11,127 bases of DNA from NCBI GenBank assembly GCA_002482715.1, contig DLGN01000398.1:6214-17340 (forward strand), in the 5' to 3' direction. The notes below the pieces were generated by a model. That model ran no database searches, was not told the origin of the DNA, and worked only from the letters and a program-made list of their open reading frames with translations. The position numbers and the translations under genes are program-made. Shown piece after piece: positions 5,032 through 11,127 of the stretch. This DNA is from Oxalobacteraceae bacterium UBA7693. Lineage in GTDB: Bacteria; Pseudomonadota; Gammaproteobacteria; Burkholderiales; Burkholderiaceae_D. The stretch's first letter is position 1, and each line of letters starts with the position of its first letter.

Positions 5032-5730
5032 ATGGGTAAGGACGAAAACGGTGTCGTGTACGGAACCGAAGATCTGTTGACGAGTTTATGTAACTCCGTC
5101 ACGCGCGTGCTGACTGTAGCGACGCAAACAAAGGTCCATTACTCGGCGATGGTGCAACGTATTACCAAGATCGGCCTCAAACCGGATATCGGTTGCTTCG
5201 TTTTGTTTGATGGTGGTTTCTCTGGCTTGGTCGTGTTGAATTTCTCTGGCTCTGCGGCTTTGGAGATCTACGAGAAATACATGCTGAGCATGGGTATGCC
5301 TAAATCCGAACTGGCGACGGCGTTTACTTCGGATGAAGTTTCGAATATTTTGGGTGAATTGATGAATCAGATCGTTGGTGATTTCACGGGCAAAATCCGC
5401 CGTGAGTTGCAAACCAATATCACGCAGAATCAACCAAAAATGCTGGTGCTCAATAAGCAAGTCATGCTCAGCGTCGATACGCCGCTTGATCGTCCAGAAA
5501 TCCGCCGAGTTTCTTTCTTCACAGAGAACAACAACATTTTCTATCTGGAACTGGCAATCGACCGCACAGAGTTCATCAAGCTGCACGACTTTGATTCTAG
5601 CGAAGTGTTAGACCCAGATGCTTTGCTCGATAGTGAACAAGCAGATCGCGCAAAAGCTGCGCCAGCACCAGCTGCAGCGCCTGCTGCAGATGATGATAGC
5701 GATGAGCTGTTGCGGTCTTTGGGGATGTAA
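5032..5730 (+). CDS. DUF3334 family protein, CheC/CheX-like with CheZ-like C-terminal peptide
   Basis: The 232-aa sequence matches my memory of DUF3334 proteins of Vibrio and relatives in several blocks: 'HYSAMVQ', 'CFVLFDGGFSGLVVLNF', 'GELMNQIVGDF', 'QTNITQNQPKML' and 'FTENNNIFYLELA'. The family has no function known to me. Residues Glu109, Asn112 and Pro135 lie in the order E-X2-N-X22-P. This is the spacing of the CheC/CheX/FliY phosphatase consensus D/S-X3-E-X2-N-X22-P, although Asn rather than Asp/Ser holds the first position (105). After an Ala/Pro linker (about 208-218), the protein ends in 'DDDSDELLRSLGM', close to the CheY-binding tail of E. coli CheZ ('DQVDDLLDSLGF'). I infer a cytoplasmic phosphatase or binding partner of a receiver domain. 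The start is ATG 5032, set by AGGAG 6 nt upstream; an in-frame TTG at 5026 adjoins that site. It is a single-gene unit with no chemotaxis gene beside it. Confidence 0.88.
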   Translation: MGKDENGVVYGTEDLLTSLCNSVTRVLTVATQTKVHYSAMVQRITKIGLKPDIGCFVLFDGGFSGLVVLNFSGSAALEIYEKYMLSMGMPKSELATAFTSDEVSNILGELMNQIVGDFTGKIRRELQTNITQNQPKMLVLNKQVMLSVDTPLDRPEIRRVSFFTENNNIFYLELAIDRTEFIKLHDFDSSEVLDPDALLDSEQADRAKAAPAPAAAPAADDDSDELLRSLGM

Positions 5731-5755
5731 TTTCAAGCTAATTTGATGGGTAAAC

Positions 5756-5790
5756 AATTTGTGTCGGTTTCTATTTAATCGACACAAATT
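5756..5790. terminator. 11-bp hairpin between convergent DUF3334 and LysR genes
   Basis: AATTTGTGTCG (5756-5766) pairs perfectly with CGACACAAATT (5780-5790) around a 13-nt loop, 25 bp after the DUF3334 stop. No T-run follows on the plus strand, and the minus side is also poor. It may stop transcription weakly or protect the 3' end. Confidence 0.45.
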
Positions 5791-5871
5791 CCCTCCAAAC
5801 TCGCTGTATTTTTGATCGCCCATCACGAAGATTTTTTAAATCGCTAGGCCATCCATAGCGCATTGAAGAAA

Positions 5872-6765
5872 TCAACGTCTCAACTTAAAATCAAACCCTG
5901 CAATCACCTGCAAAAAAATCTGTAGAGCCGGATTCGCATCATCCTCACGCCACAGCGCGAGTAAGTCAGATGTTGGAGGGATTTTGATGAAATGTACTTC
6001 ATTCTTTAAATGATGTGAGTACGAGATTGGCATGATCGATATGCCAAGTCCCTTCGCAACTAAACCCAATAGCGTTACGCCAAAATCAGATTCGACGTGA
6101 ATAATCGGATCGAATCCTGCGCCTTGAAAAATGGCACGCAGTTGTGAAGCGTGTTCGCTTTTTCCATTGAGTGCGGGTAGTACAAATTCTTCGTCTTTCA
6201 GCTTATACAAATCCTGTAATTTCAGCTCACGCTTGCCAGCAAAGCGATGATGCGCGGGCACCACTAACGCAAAATTTTCTGTCATTAAATGACTAGAAAC
6301 CAACTCTTTCGATTTGGCTGTTTCACGATTAAAGGCGATGTCGATTCGATGCGATTGCAAGAAAGGATCGACGTCAGCTGCATCAACTTCGATCATTTGC
6401 GCGACGATATGAGGATGCTTTTGATGCAGGGCGAGCAGCAGATCTGGTAATACAGAAAACGTAATTGAGGCAGGATGCCCAATCCGTATCGCACCAATTT
6501 CACCAGACGCGATCAAGCCGGCTCGGCGCGTGACGCTTTCGTAATCGGCCAATAATTTCGTGTATTGGTCACGCAAAAATTCACCCGCTGGTGTGAGTTT
6601 TACATTGCGCTTGTTGCGTTCAAATAAGGCAAAGCCCAATTCCTGTTCCATGCTTTGAATATGTCGGCTGAGTGCAGACTGGGTGATAAAAACTTTTTCA
6701 GAAGTTTTCCAGAAATGCAGCTCATCTGCGAGCGTGAGGAAGTATTGGATCTGCTGCAAATTCAT
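5872..6765 (-). CDS. LysR-family transcriptional regulator
   Basis: A full-length 297-aa LTTR. The N-terminal winged HTH covers about 1-63, with 'FITQSALSRHIQSMEQELG' as the recognition helix region and 'LFERNKRNVKLTPAGEFL' as the wing. The co-inducer domain follows from about 90 to 290, starting 'IRIGHPASITFSVLPDLL' and ending with the typical 'VAKGLGISIMPISY'. It would bind DNA as a tetramer and respond to an unknown small molecule. It is divergent from the small membrane protein gene at 6910, its most likely target besides itself. The start at 6765 has only a weak ribosome binding site, but it gives the canonical LTTR N-terminus 'MNLQQIQYFLTLADELHF'. The specific effector cannot be read from the sequence. 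Confidence 0.93.
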   Translation of the reverse strand: MNLQQIQYFLTLADELHFWKTSEKVFITQSALSRHIQSMEQELGFALFERNKRNVKLTPAGEFLRDQYTKLLADYESVTRRAGLIASGEIGAIRIGHPASITFSVLPDLLLALHQKHPHIVAQMIEVDAADVDPFLQSHRIDIAFNRETAKSKELVSSHLMTENFALVVPAHHRFAGKRELKLQDLYKLKDEEFVLPALNGKSEHASQLRAIFQGAGFDPIIHVESDFGVTLLGLVAKGLGISIMPISYSHHLKNEVHFIKIPPTSDLLALWREDDANPALQIFLQVIAGFDFKLRR

Positions 6766-6898
6766 CTTCGGCTGCTTTCTAAACGATTTACATTAACGCG
6801 ATTTTCACATTAATTAAGTCGAATTTAGCATTTTTATGCATTAAACAGAAGAGTAAATTGTGGCTTGATGTATTTCGTCAATCAATGCTGCTTTACAA
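6766..6898. promoter_or_regulatory. Divergent LysR / membrane-protein promoter region
   Basis: This AT-rich spacer contains TTAATTAA (6810-6817) and the dyad GCAT-TTTT-ATGC (6828-6839), either of which could be part of an LTTR site. TTTACA (6787-6792) is a possible -35 for the plus-strand gene, with only a weak -10 17 bp later. No box is convincing on its own. Confidence 0.35.
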
Positions 6899-6909
6899 AA
6901 GGAATGGGT

Positions 6910-7164
6910 ATGGCAATTCACCAGATAAAACAAGACAGATTTCTCAATAGCTTAGGCTGGGGCGGCGGGATTATTTGCTTAATTGCTTATGGCCTAAATA
7001 CGCAGGAAATGTTAGCCAGCACCTCACTGAGCTTTTTGTTAATGAACGTCTTCGGTTGCTGCTGCCTGATTTACTATACTTATCGAAAAGAAGCATTCGC
7101 CAATACGTTTTTAAACGGCGTTTATCTGTTCATGACTTTGCTGGCGCTGATCAAACAAATTTGA
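6910..7164 (+). CDS. Small CBU_0592-like membrane protein
   Basis: An 84-aa protein with two to three hydrophobic segments: 'LGWGGGIICLIAYGL' (about 14-28), 'LSFLLMNVFGCCCLIYYTY' (about 38-56) and 'GVYLFMTLLALI' near the C-terminus. The pattern of helix, 'AYGLNTQ', helix, short loop, helix is that of CBU_0592-like domain proteins, short membrane proteins of unknown function. ATG 6910 has AAGGA (6899-6903) at 6 nt. An ATG at 6904 in the same frame abuts that site, and upstream starts at 6865/6868 would add a Cys-rich stretch without a good ribosome binding site. It is divergent from the LysR gene, which may control it. Its last codons overlap a 14-bp tandem repeat. Confidence 0.72.
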   Translation: MAIHQIKQDRFLNSLGWGGGIICLIAYGLNTQEMLASTSLSFLLMNVFGCCCLIYYTYRKEAFANTFLNGVYLFMTLLALIKQI

Positions 7165-7183
7165 TCACACAAATTTAATCACA
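7156..7183. repeat. Tandem 14-bp direct repeat
   Basis: CAAATTTGATCACA (7156-7169) is followed immediately by CAAATTTAATCACA (7170-7183), with one mismatch. The first copy covers the stop codon of the membrane protein gene. Together they also make a dyad, AAATTTG-N6-CAAATTT (7157-7176). The word AAATTTG recurs at 7239-7245, ending at the ribosome binding site of the GNAT gene. This could be a local duplication or a regulatory site. Confidence 0.6.
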
Positions 7184-7256
7184 GGCATGCCAGCTCACAC
7201 ATGCGCACTGCAATTCAAGACAAAACATATTCAACACGAAATTTGAGGAGAACTCG

Positions 7257-8276
7257 ATGATTCGCTTGCAACGTACCGATTCCAACAATAGCGATTTCCA
7301 AAGCATGGTGGTGGAACTTGATCGCTATCTGGCAATGACCGATGGTGACGAACATGCGTTCTATGCGCAATACAATAAATCAGATGGTTTGAAATATGTC
7401 GTCGTCGCTTACGATGGCGATCGAGCACTGGGCTGTGGCGCGATCAAGCATTATGCGGATGGTGTGATGGAGGTCAAACGTATGTACGTTGTGCCTGCAG
7501 CGCGCGGTCAAGGGATTGCCGCTACCGTGTTAGAAGAATTAGAAAAATGGACGCTAGAATTGAAGTATCAAAAGTGCTTACTTGAAACCGGCGTTAAGCA
7601 ACTAGAAGCGATACGTCTATATCAAAAATGTGGCTATGATGTGGTGGCGAATTATGGTCAATATCAAGGTATGGAAAATAGTATTTGCTTTGAAAAAAAT
7701 TTGCAGAATTCAGGTAGCAAAATAGTCTCTGACATACAGATTCGGTTCGCAAATCATGCGGATGCCGAGTTGCTCTCGCAACTAGGAAAAGAAACCTTTC
7801 ATGATGCATTCTCTGTCTATCCACAAATGCCAGCGACTGACCTAGCCACGTATGTCAACGAAGAATTTACCGTCGCCAAGCTAGCCGCACAATTAGCAGA
7901 TGAGACGTCATTTTTCTTAGTAGCGGAGTTGGCAGGTGAGGCGGTCGGTTATGCAAAGATGGAAGTGAGCCAAGGTATGCCGGGTGTTCACTTACAAAAC
8001 CCAATCAAACTCAGACGCTTGTATTGTAAGCAAAGGGTTTTAGGTTATGGTGTCGGTGCCCGATTAATGGAGCGTTGCGTGGTTGAGGCCACGCATCGGC
8101 AACACGATGGTATTTATCTGACAGTTTGGGAACATAACCATCAGGCGCAAGATTTCTATAAAAAATGGTCATATCAGCCCTGCGCAGAAATTGATATTTC
8201 GCTCGGTAAAGCGAGGTTACGCGATCTAGTGATGCAAAAAAAATTGGTCCCATCGCCGAGTTTGAAATCAGCTTAA
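7257..8276 (+). CDS. Tandem GNAT-domain N-acetyltransferase fusion
   Basis: The 339-aa protein carries two complete GNAT modules. Module 1 (about 1-149) has 'VKRMYVVPAARGQGIAATVL' (73-92), with the acetyl-CoA loop Arg83-Gly-Gln-Gly-Ile-Ala88, and ends near 'EAIRLYQKCGYDVV'. Module 2 (about 158-331) has 'KLRRLYCKQRVLGYGVGARL' (251-270), with the loop Arg260-x-x-Gly263-x-Gly265, and the motif B region 'WEHNHQAQDFYKKW' (291-304). Each module would transfer an acetyl group from acetyl-CoA to an amine; substrates are unknown. Both pyrophosphate-binding loops look intact, so neither half is obviously dead. GAGGAG (7245-7250) 6 nt before the ATG fixes the start. I see no frameshift at the junction (about 150-160), so this is a true fusion. 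It is probably a single-gene unit. Confidence 0.9.
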   Translation: MIRLQRTDSNNSDFQSMVVELDRYLAMTDGDEHAFYAQYNKSDGLKYVVVAYDGDRALGCGAIKHYADGVMEVKRMYVVPAARGQGIAATVLEELEKWTLELKYQKCLLETGVKQLEAIRLYQKCGYDVVANYGQYQGMENSICFEKNLQNSGSKIVSDIQIRFANHADAELLSQLGKETFHDAFSVYPQMPATDLATYVNEEFTVAKLAAQLADETSFFLVAELAGEAVGYAKMEVSQGMPGVHLQNPIKLRRLYCKQRVLGYGVGARLMERCVVEATHRQHDGIYLTVWEHNHQAQDFYKKWSYQPCAEIDISLGKARLRDLVMQKKLVPSPSLKSA

Positions 8277-8358
8277 GGTGAATCTGCATTCCTCTTGGAT
8301 TACAATCATTCATCGTCAATAGTTGAGCATAGAGTAGATTCGCAAGAAGGAGATTCGC

Positions 8359-8652
8359 ATGGACATGAAACGTATCAATGCTGGCAAGCTGCGTGCTATC
8401 GGTTATGACGCACGCGAAAAACGATTAAGAGTCGAAATGGATGATGGTACTGCGATCGATTATGCTGGCGTTGGACAAGAAGTCTGGCGTCGTTTGTCGA
8501 GTGCGTCTTCAAGCACGGCTTGGAGTTTTTATCGCGACAATATTGAGGAAGAATTTCACGGCACGCTTGGTCGTGCAAGCACTACTAGCAATACGAATCG
8601 TGCTGCGTTGGAAAATCTATTTGGAGCGAAAAGTGACAATACCAAAGACTAG
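8359..8652 (+). CDS. KTSC domain-containing protein
   Basis: The 97-aa protein has a KTSC-type domain at about 6-66: 'INAGKLRAIGYDAREKRLRV', then 'DDGTAIDYAGVGQEVWRRL' and 'SFYRDNIEEEF'. The family is a short beta-rich domain of about 60 residues. It occurs alone or fused to nucleic-acid-related proteins, and its biochemical role is not established as far as I know. The last 30 residues ('GRASTTSNTNRAALENLFGA') look flexible, ending in a short helix. AAGGAG (8347-8352) 6 nt from the ATG decides the start. It follows the GNAT gene by 82 bp with its own ribosome binding site; co-transcription is possible but not shown. No clear terminator follows. Confidence 0.82.
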   Translation: MDMKRINAGKLRAIGYDAREKRLRVEMDDGTAIDYAGVGQEVWRRLSSASSSTAWSFYRDNIEEEFHGTLGRASTTSNTNRAALENLFGAKSDNTKD

Positions 8653-8956
8653 TTTTTCAAAACGTTCTAAATGGCCTCGCATTGTAAACAATCTGAACGC
8701 CCTACTTCCCTCAGCTTAAAAATAATTCTTCTGATCGATTCAAACTGTCAAACTCAATAGCCTTCATCCGCACGCCGGCAAAGGCTTGATAAGGAATGGC
8801 ACGATTAACGCCTGTCTTCCCCCTCTATTAAAGTTTAGTTCACGCTTCATGTCTTCCATCCGGTTCTAAAACCCCGACTGCATTCGTTCGTACGCCAGCG
8901 AACAAACTAAATGCCACATTTGGCCCATGCTGTCTTCTTACTATTCACCAGGCATC
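8653..8956. other. Intergenic region without a recognisable gene
   Basis: About 300 bases between the KTSC gene and the next ribosome binding site. I see no coding signal with family resemblance. Short dyads occur: ATTGT-AA-ACAAT (about 8680-8691), and nested arms GCATT/AATGC (8880-8884, 8910-8914) with GTTCG/CGAAC (8886-8890, 8899-8903) that could fold into an interrupted hairpin before the next gene. Neither has a T-run, so neither is called a terminator. The promoter of the downstream gene must lie here but is not obvious. Confidence 0.45.
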
Positions 8957-8962
8957 GAGGAG
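8957..8962 (+). promoter_or_regulatory. GAGGAG ribosome binding site deciding the start at 8969
   Basis: GAGGAG lies 6 nt before ATG 8969. An in-frame ATG at 8927 would add 14 residues that include this site in coding sequence and has no ribosome binding site of its own. The shorter protein is preferred. Confidence 0.75.
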
Positions 8963-8968
8963 CCCAAC

Positions 8969-9349
8969 ATGGAAATTGATCAAAAGAGCGGTGTACTAAT
9001 ACAGATACGTCAAGTCACCGATACCCAATGGGAAGTCAACGAAACTGGCACACAGGCACCATTGGGGACGTTTGAAACTCGAGATAAAGCATTCGACTAC
9101 GCTACGGACATCTCTAAATCAAAACCTGGTTCGCGCATCGAGTTAGCGGTCGAACCAAGTGAAAAGAAAGCCAAAGAGAACGCAAAAGAAACCCTGCTCG
9201 ATGATGCATTGGAAATGAGCTTTCCTTCCAGCGATCCGATTTCGGTGAACTCTGGCATCACGCGAATTGAAGTCGCACCGGAAATGGTTGATGCCGGTGC
9301 AGATCATCAAAATAGTCAGAGCATAGAACCGGCGAAAAAAGAAAAGTAA
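8969..9349 (+). CDS. Small protein with DUF2188-like N-terminus and 'SFPSSDP' motif
   Basis: A 126-aa soluble, acidic and lysine-rich protein. Residues 13-60 ('RQVTDTQWEVNETGTQAPLG' onward) resemble DUF2188-type domains: a W-x-V strand, a glycine turn, then 'FETRDKAFDYATDI' as a helix. A charged linker rich in Lys/Glu (64-75) leads to 'LLDDALEMSFPSSDPISV' (76-93). This matches a short motif, 'D(E/D)ALE-SFPASDP', that I recall from many small proteobacterial proteins and stress-related or hypothetical ORFs. Its function is not known to me. The C-terminal 25 residues look disordered. No signal peptide or membrane segment is seen. It is convergent with the MFS gene, with only 23 bp between stops and no clear terminator between them. 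Confidence 0.78.
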   Translation: MEIDQKSGVLIQIRQVTDTQWEVNETGTQAPLGTFETRDKAFDYATDISKSKPGSRIELAVEPSEKKAKENAKETLLDDALEMSFPSSDPISVNSGITRIEVAPEMVDAGADHQNSQSIEPAKKEK

Positions 9350-9372
9350 GTCTATCGCCTTTCAGTGACGGA

Positions 9373-10758
9373 TTAGGATAGTTTGGTACGCCCTACCTGA
9401 CTATCCATTCCAACTACCAGTGCCAAAGTGATTAAACCCGTCGCTACGGCAAAAGTGACGCGTAATCCACCGAAGACATCCGGCATTGTATTGTGATGCA
9501 AACTACTGACGGCAAATAGACTCCCCATCAAAGAAGCGCCAGTGATTAAACCAAGATTGCGCGCTAAGCTCAGCAAGCCAGCGATCAAGCCGCGCTGTTC
9601 GTGTGCGATATTTTGCATCACTGCGGTATTGTTTGCTGCTTGAAAAAGTGCATAGCCAGCCGTCATTATCACTAGTGGCACGATGTATGCAGCAAGGCCG
9701 AAATGGCCAGACAACATCGCCATTGCGCCACTGCCAACGAGCATCACGACAAGCGCCGCACGATACATGTTTGTTGCGCCACAACGATCCGTTAAACGCC
9801 CAGCAGGCAAACCTGTCAATGCGGCGACGATAGGCCCCAACGACATCACTACACCGATCTGTGTCGTAGTTAGTTTAAATGCGACAGCAAGATAAAAAGG
9901 TCCAACTACCAAGGTTGCCATGACTACCGTGGTGACCAAAGCGCTCATCACAAAGCCATTGCGAAGTTCCGGCTGGCGAAATAGCGTCAGATGAATAAGC
10001 GGTCTGGTAATCCGTTTTTGCGAGAAGACGAACAGCACAATACCGATGAATGCCAATAGCAATAAAATCGCGTTCAAGCGCTTAAAACTACCGCGCCCCA
10101 TGGTCATCGCCAATGCATATGTTGCCAAACTGAACGCCAGCAAAAAACTCCCCACAAAATCAAATGCGACACGCGTTTGGTTTGCTGAAAAATTATCTGG
10201 CGGCAAATAGCGATACACGAGTAAGCAAGTCAGCAAAGCACACGGAATCATCATAGAGAAAATAGCTTGCCACCCAAAACTACTCATTAAGAGACCACCC
10301 AGCGCTGGACCTAGCGCGGTGCCGATCGCCGACATACTGCCCAACAAACCCATCGCGCTTCCGGTCTTCTCTTTAGGCAGCGCTTCTGTCACCATTGCCA
10401 TCGCAAGCGCCATCAAGGTCGCAGCACTCGCGCCTTGCAAAGCACGCGCGGCAATGAGAAACCACAAATTGGAGGCAATAGCGCACAGTCCAGAGGCAAA
10501 TGCGAAAACGATCAAACCAGATAACAGCAAACGCCGTCTCCCGATTAAATCGCCCATTCTCCCGACACTAACAATCAATGTTGTCATCGCCAGTAAGTAA
10601 GCGAGCACCACCCACTGCACTTCTTGCATACTCACCTGAAAATGCTGCGCCAAATTAGGCAAGGCGACATTAACAATACTGGTGCTGAGGGACGAGAGCA
10701 AGATGCTAAGACTGAGTGCCGCTAAGCGTGCGTAGATTTTGAAATTTTCTGAGGTCAT
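9373..10758 (-). CDS. MFS drug/metabolite exporter, DHA2 (EmrB/QacA-like) family
   Basis: A 461-aa inner-membrane protein, predicted by eye to have 12-14 helices. It would exchange a drug or metabolite for protons. Family marks: 'STSIVNVALPNL' (25-36), the DHA2 first-helix motif, here with Ser25 where many members have Asp; motif A 'GRMGDLIGRRR' (66-76) in the loop after helix 2; 'RALQGASAA' (105-113); and antiporter motif C 'IGTALGPALGG' (145-155). The second half begins after a hydrophilic loop near 190-200. No membrane-fusion partner gene of the EmrA type is next to it. It is divergent from a LysR gene, an arrangement in which the regulator often controls the exporter. ATG 10758 lacks a strong ribosome binding site. 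The substrate cannot be inferred. Confidence 0.92.
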   Translation of the reverse strand: MTSENFKIYARLAALSLSILLSSLSTSIVNVALPNLAQHFQVSMQEVQWVVLAYLLAMTTLIVSVGRMGDLIGRRRLLLSGLIVFAFASGLCAIASNLWFLIAARALQGASAATLMALAMAMVTEALPKEKTGSAMGLLGSMSAIGTALGPALGGLLMSSFGWQAIFSMMIPCALLTCLLVYRYLPPDNFSANQTRVAFDFVGSFLLAFSLATYALAMTMGRGSFKRLNAILLLLAFIGIVLFVFSQKRITRPLIHLTLFRQPELRNGFVMSALVTTVVMATLVVGPFYLAVAFKLTTTQIGVVMSLGPIVAALTGLPAGRLTDRCGATNMYRAALVVMLVGSGAMAMLSGHFGLAAYIVPLVIMTAGYALFQAANNTAVMQNIAHEQRGLIAGLLSLARNLGLITGASLMGSLFAVSSLHHNTMPDVFGGLRVTFAVATGLITLALVVGMDSQVGRTKLS

Positions 10759-10933
10759 TTTTGTTGACGAGTTATAGGTCTTTTGTTACGTAAGGAGCTA
10801 GTGTAAAACTGCCTCGCTATAAACTGAATACCGCTAGCTTACGCCGCTCAGACATACGGCGGAAGACGCATCATTTGCACTTTATTCGTGCACAAAACGC
10901 CATCTCTCGTTTAATCGGTATTACAATCACCGC
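10759..10933. promoter_or_regulatory. Divergent MFS / LysR control region
   Basis: Three dyads lie in this 175-bp spacer: TGCAC-N7-GTGCA (10876-10892), CGCCG-N10-CGGCG (10842-10861), and CGTAAG-ga-GCTAG with CTAGCTTACG across 10788-10843. The first is nearest the LysR start and is the best candidate LysR-type box. TACAAT (10922-10927) could be a -10 for a leaderless LysR message but lies only 6 bp before the ATG. Promoters for the MFS gene are not clear. Confidence 0.4.
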
Positions 10934-11127
10934 ATGAGTACACCTGATTTCAATTTACTGATTACGCTCGATGCTGTGTTATCTGAAGGCAGCGTAGCAA
11001 AGGCTGCGCGACGTTTGCGGCTGAGCCCTTCAGCAATGAGTCGGGCTTTGGCGCGCTTACGTGAGACGACTGGCGACCCTTTGCTGGTGCGTGCTGGTCG
11101 GGGTTTGGTCGCAACGCCACGCGCCTT
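10934..11127 (+). CDS. LysR-family regulator, N-terminal part (cut by window end)
   Basis: From ATG 10934 the frame stays open to the last base (64 full codons). The product is an LTTR winged HTH: 'FNLLITLDAVLSEGSVAKAA' (6-25), the recognition helix 'LRLSPSAMSRALARLRE' (28-44), and the wing 'DPLLVRAGRGLVATPRA' (48-64). The wing resembles the subgroup with 'PTPRA' that often governs efflux or aromatic catabolism genes, though this alone sets no function. The co-inducer domain lies outside the window. Its neighbour in the opposite direction is the DHA2 exporter, the natural candidate target. No clear Shine-Dalgarno precedes the ATG. Confidence 0.88.
   Translation, partial: MSTPDFNLLITLDAVLSEGSVAKAARRLRLSPSAMSRALARLRETTGDPLLVRAGRGLVATPRA

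Noticed and set aside
5086..5586. Minus-strand open frame of 166 codons
   Set aside because: It is fully antisense to the DUF3334 gene, which has strong family matches and a good ribosome binding site.
7156..7183. Short adjacent repeats as the start of a CRISPR array
   Set aside because: The copies touch each other without spacers, are only 14 bp long, and no cas gene is present.
8680..8691. ATTGT-AA-ACAAT dyad after the KTSC gene as a terminator
   Set aside because: The stem is only 5 bp and AT-rich, and no T-run follows.
1..11127. Insertion sequences, tRNA or rRNA genes, phage genes or attachment sites
   Set aside because: I saw no transposase, long terminal inverted repeat, tRNA-like fold, rRNA segment or integrase despite the foreign look of the left end.

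Overview
The window reads as proteobacterial chromosome, most likely a moderate-GC betaproteobacterium. An Oxalobacteraceae-type host such as Undibacterium is a guess from protein flavour, not a proof. Grounds: classical AGGAGG-type ribosome binding sites 6 nt from most starts, sigma70-like promoters, two LysR regulators, a DUF3334 protein, a KTSC-domain protein and a VOC protein with the 'RPHYHPNYYGAYFRDLDGNK' signature.

Region 1 (1-3801) is a restriction-modification (R-M) locus. On the minus strand lie a TdeIII-family type II endonuclease (2305-1478) and, 100 bp further on, an HsdM/N6_Mtase-like adenine methyltransferase (1377 to beyond base 1) that is open at the window edge. Divergent to them, on the plus strand, is a DNA cytosine-5 methyltransferase carrying a MerR-type helix-turn-helix at its N-terminus (2494-3801). 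The 188-bp divergent spacer holds a good methyltransferase promoter, a candidate endonuclease promoter and short inverted repeats in both. The layout suggests that the methyltransferase acts as its own control protein. The minus-strand half is clearly more AT-rich than the cytosine methyltransferase and the rest of the window, so the locus looks mosaic.

Region 2 (3802-5871) holds a strong shared hairpin, a small unknown protein with a full-length Shine-Dalgarno, a TTG-started VOC (glyoxalase-fold) protein with a long-palindrome terminator, and a DUF3334 protein. The DUF3334 protein is the most interesting single gene here. It contains the E-X2-N-X22-P spacing of CheC/CheX/FliY phosphatases, and it ends, after an Ala/Pro linker, in a peptide very like the CheY-binding tail of CheZ.

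Region 3 (5872-8652) holds a LysR regulator divergent from a small CBU_0592-like membrane protein, then a tandem-GNAT acetyltransferase fusion and a KTSC-domain protein.

Region 4 (8653-11127) holds a 126-aa protein with a DUF2188-like N-terminus and an 'SFPSSDPIS' motif, convergent with a DHA2-type MFS exporter. The exporter is divergent from the start of a second LysR regulator that is cut by the window end. Most genes after 3801 are single-gene units; I see no long operon.
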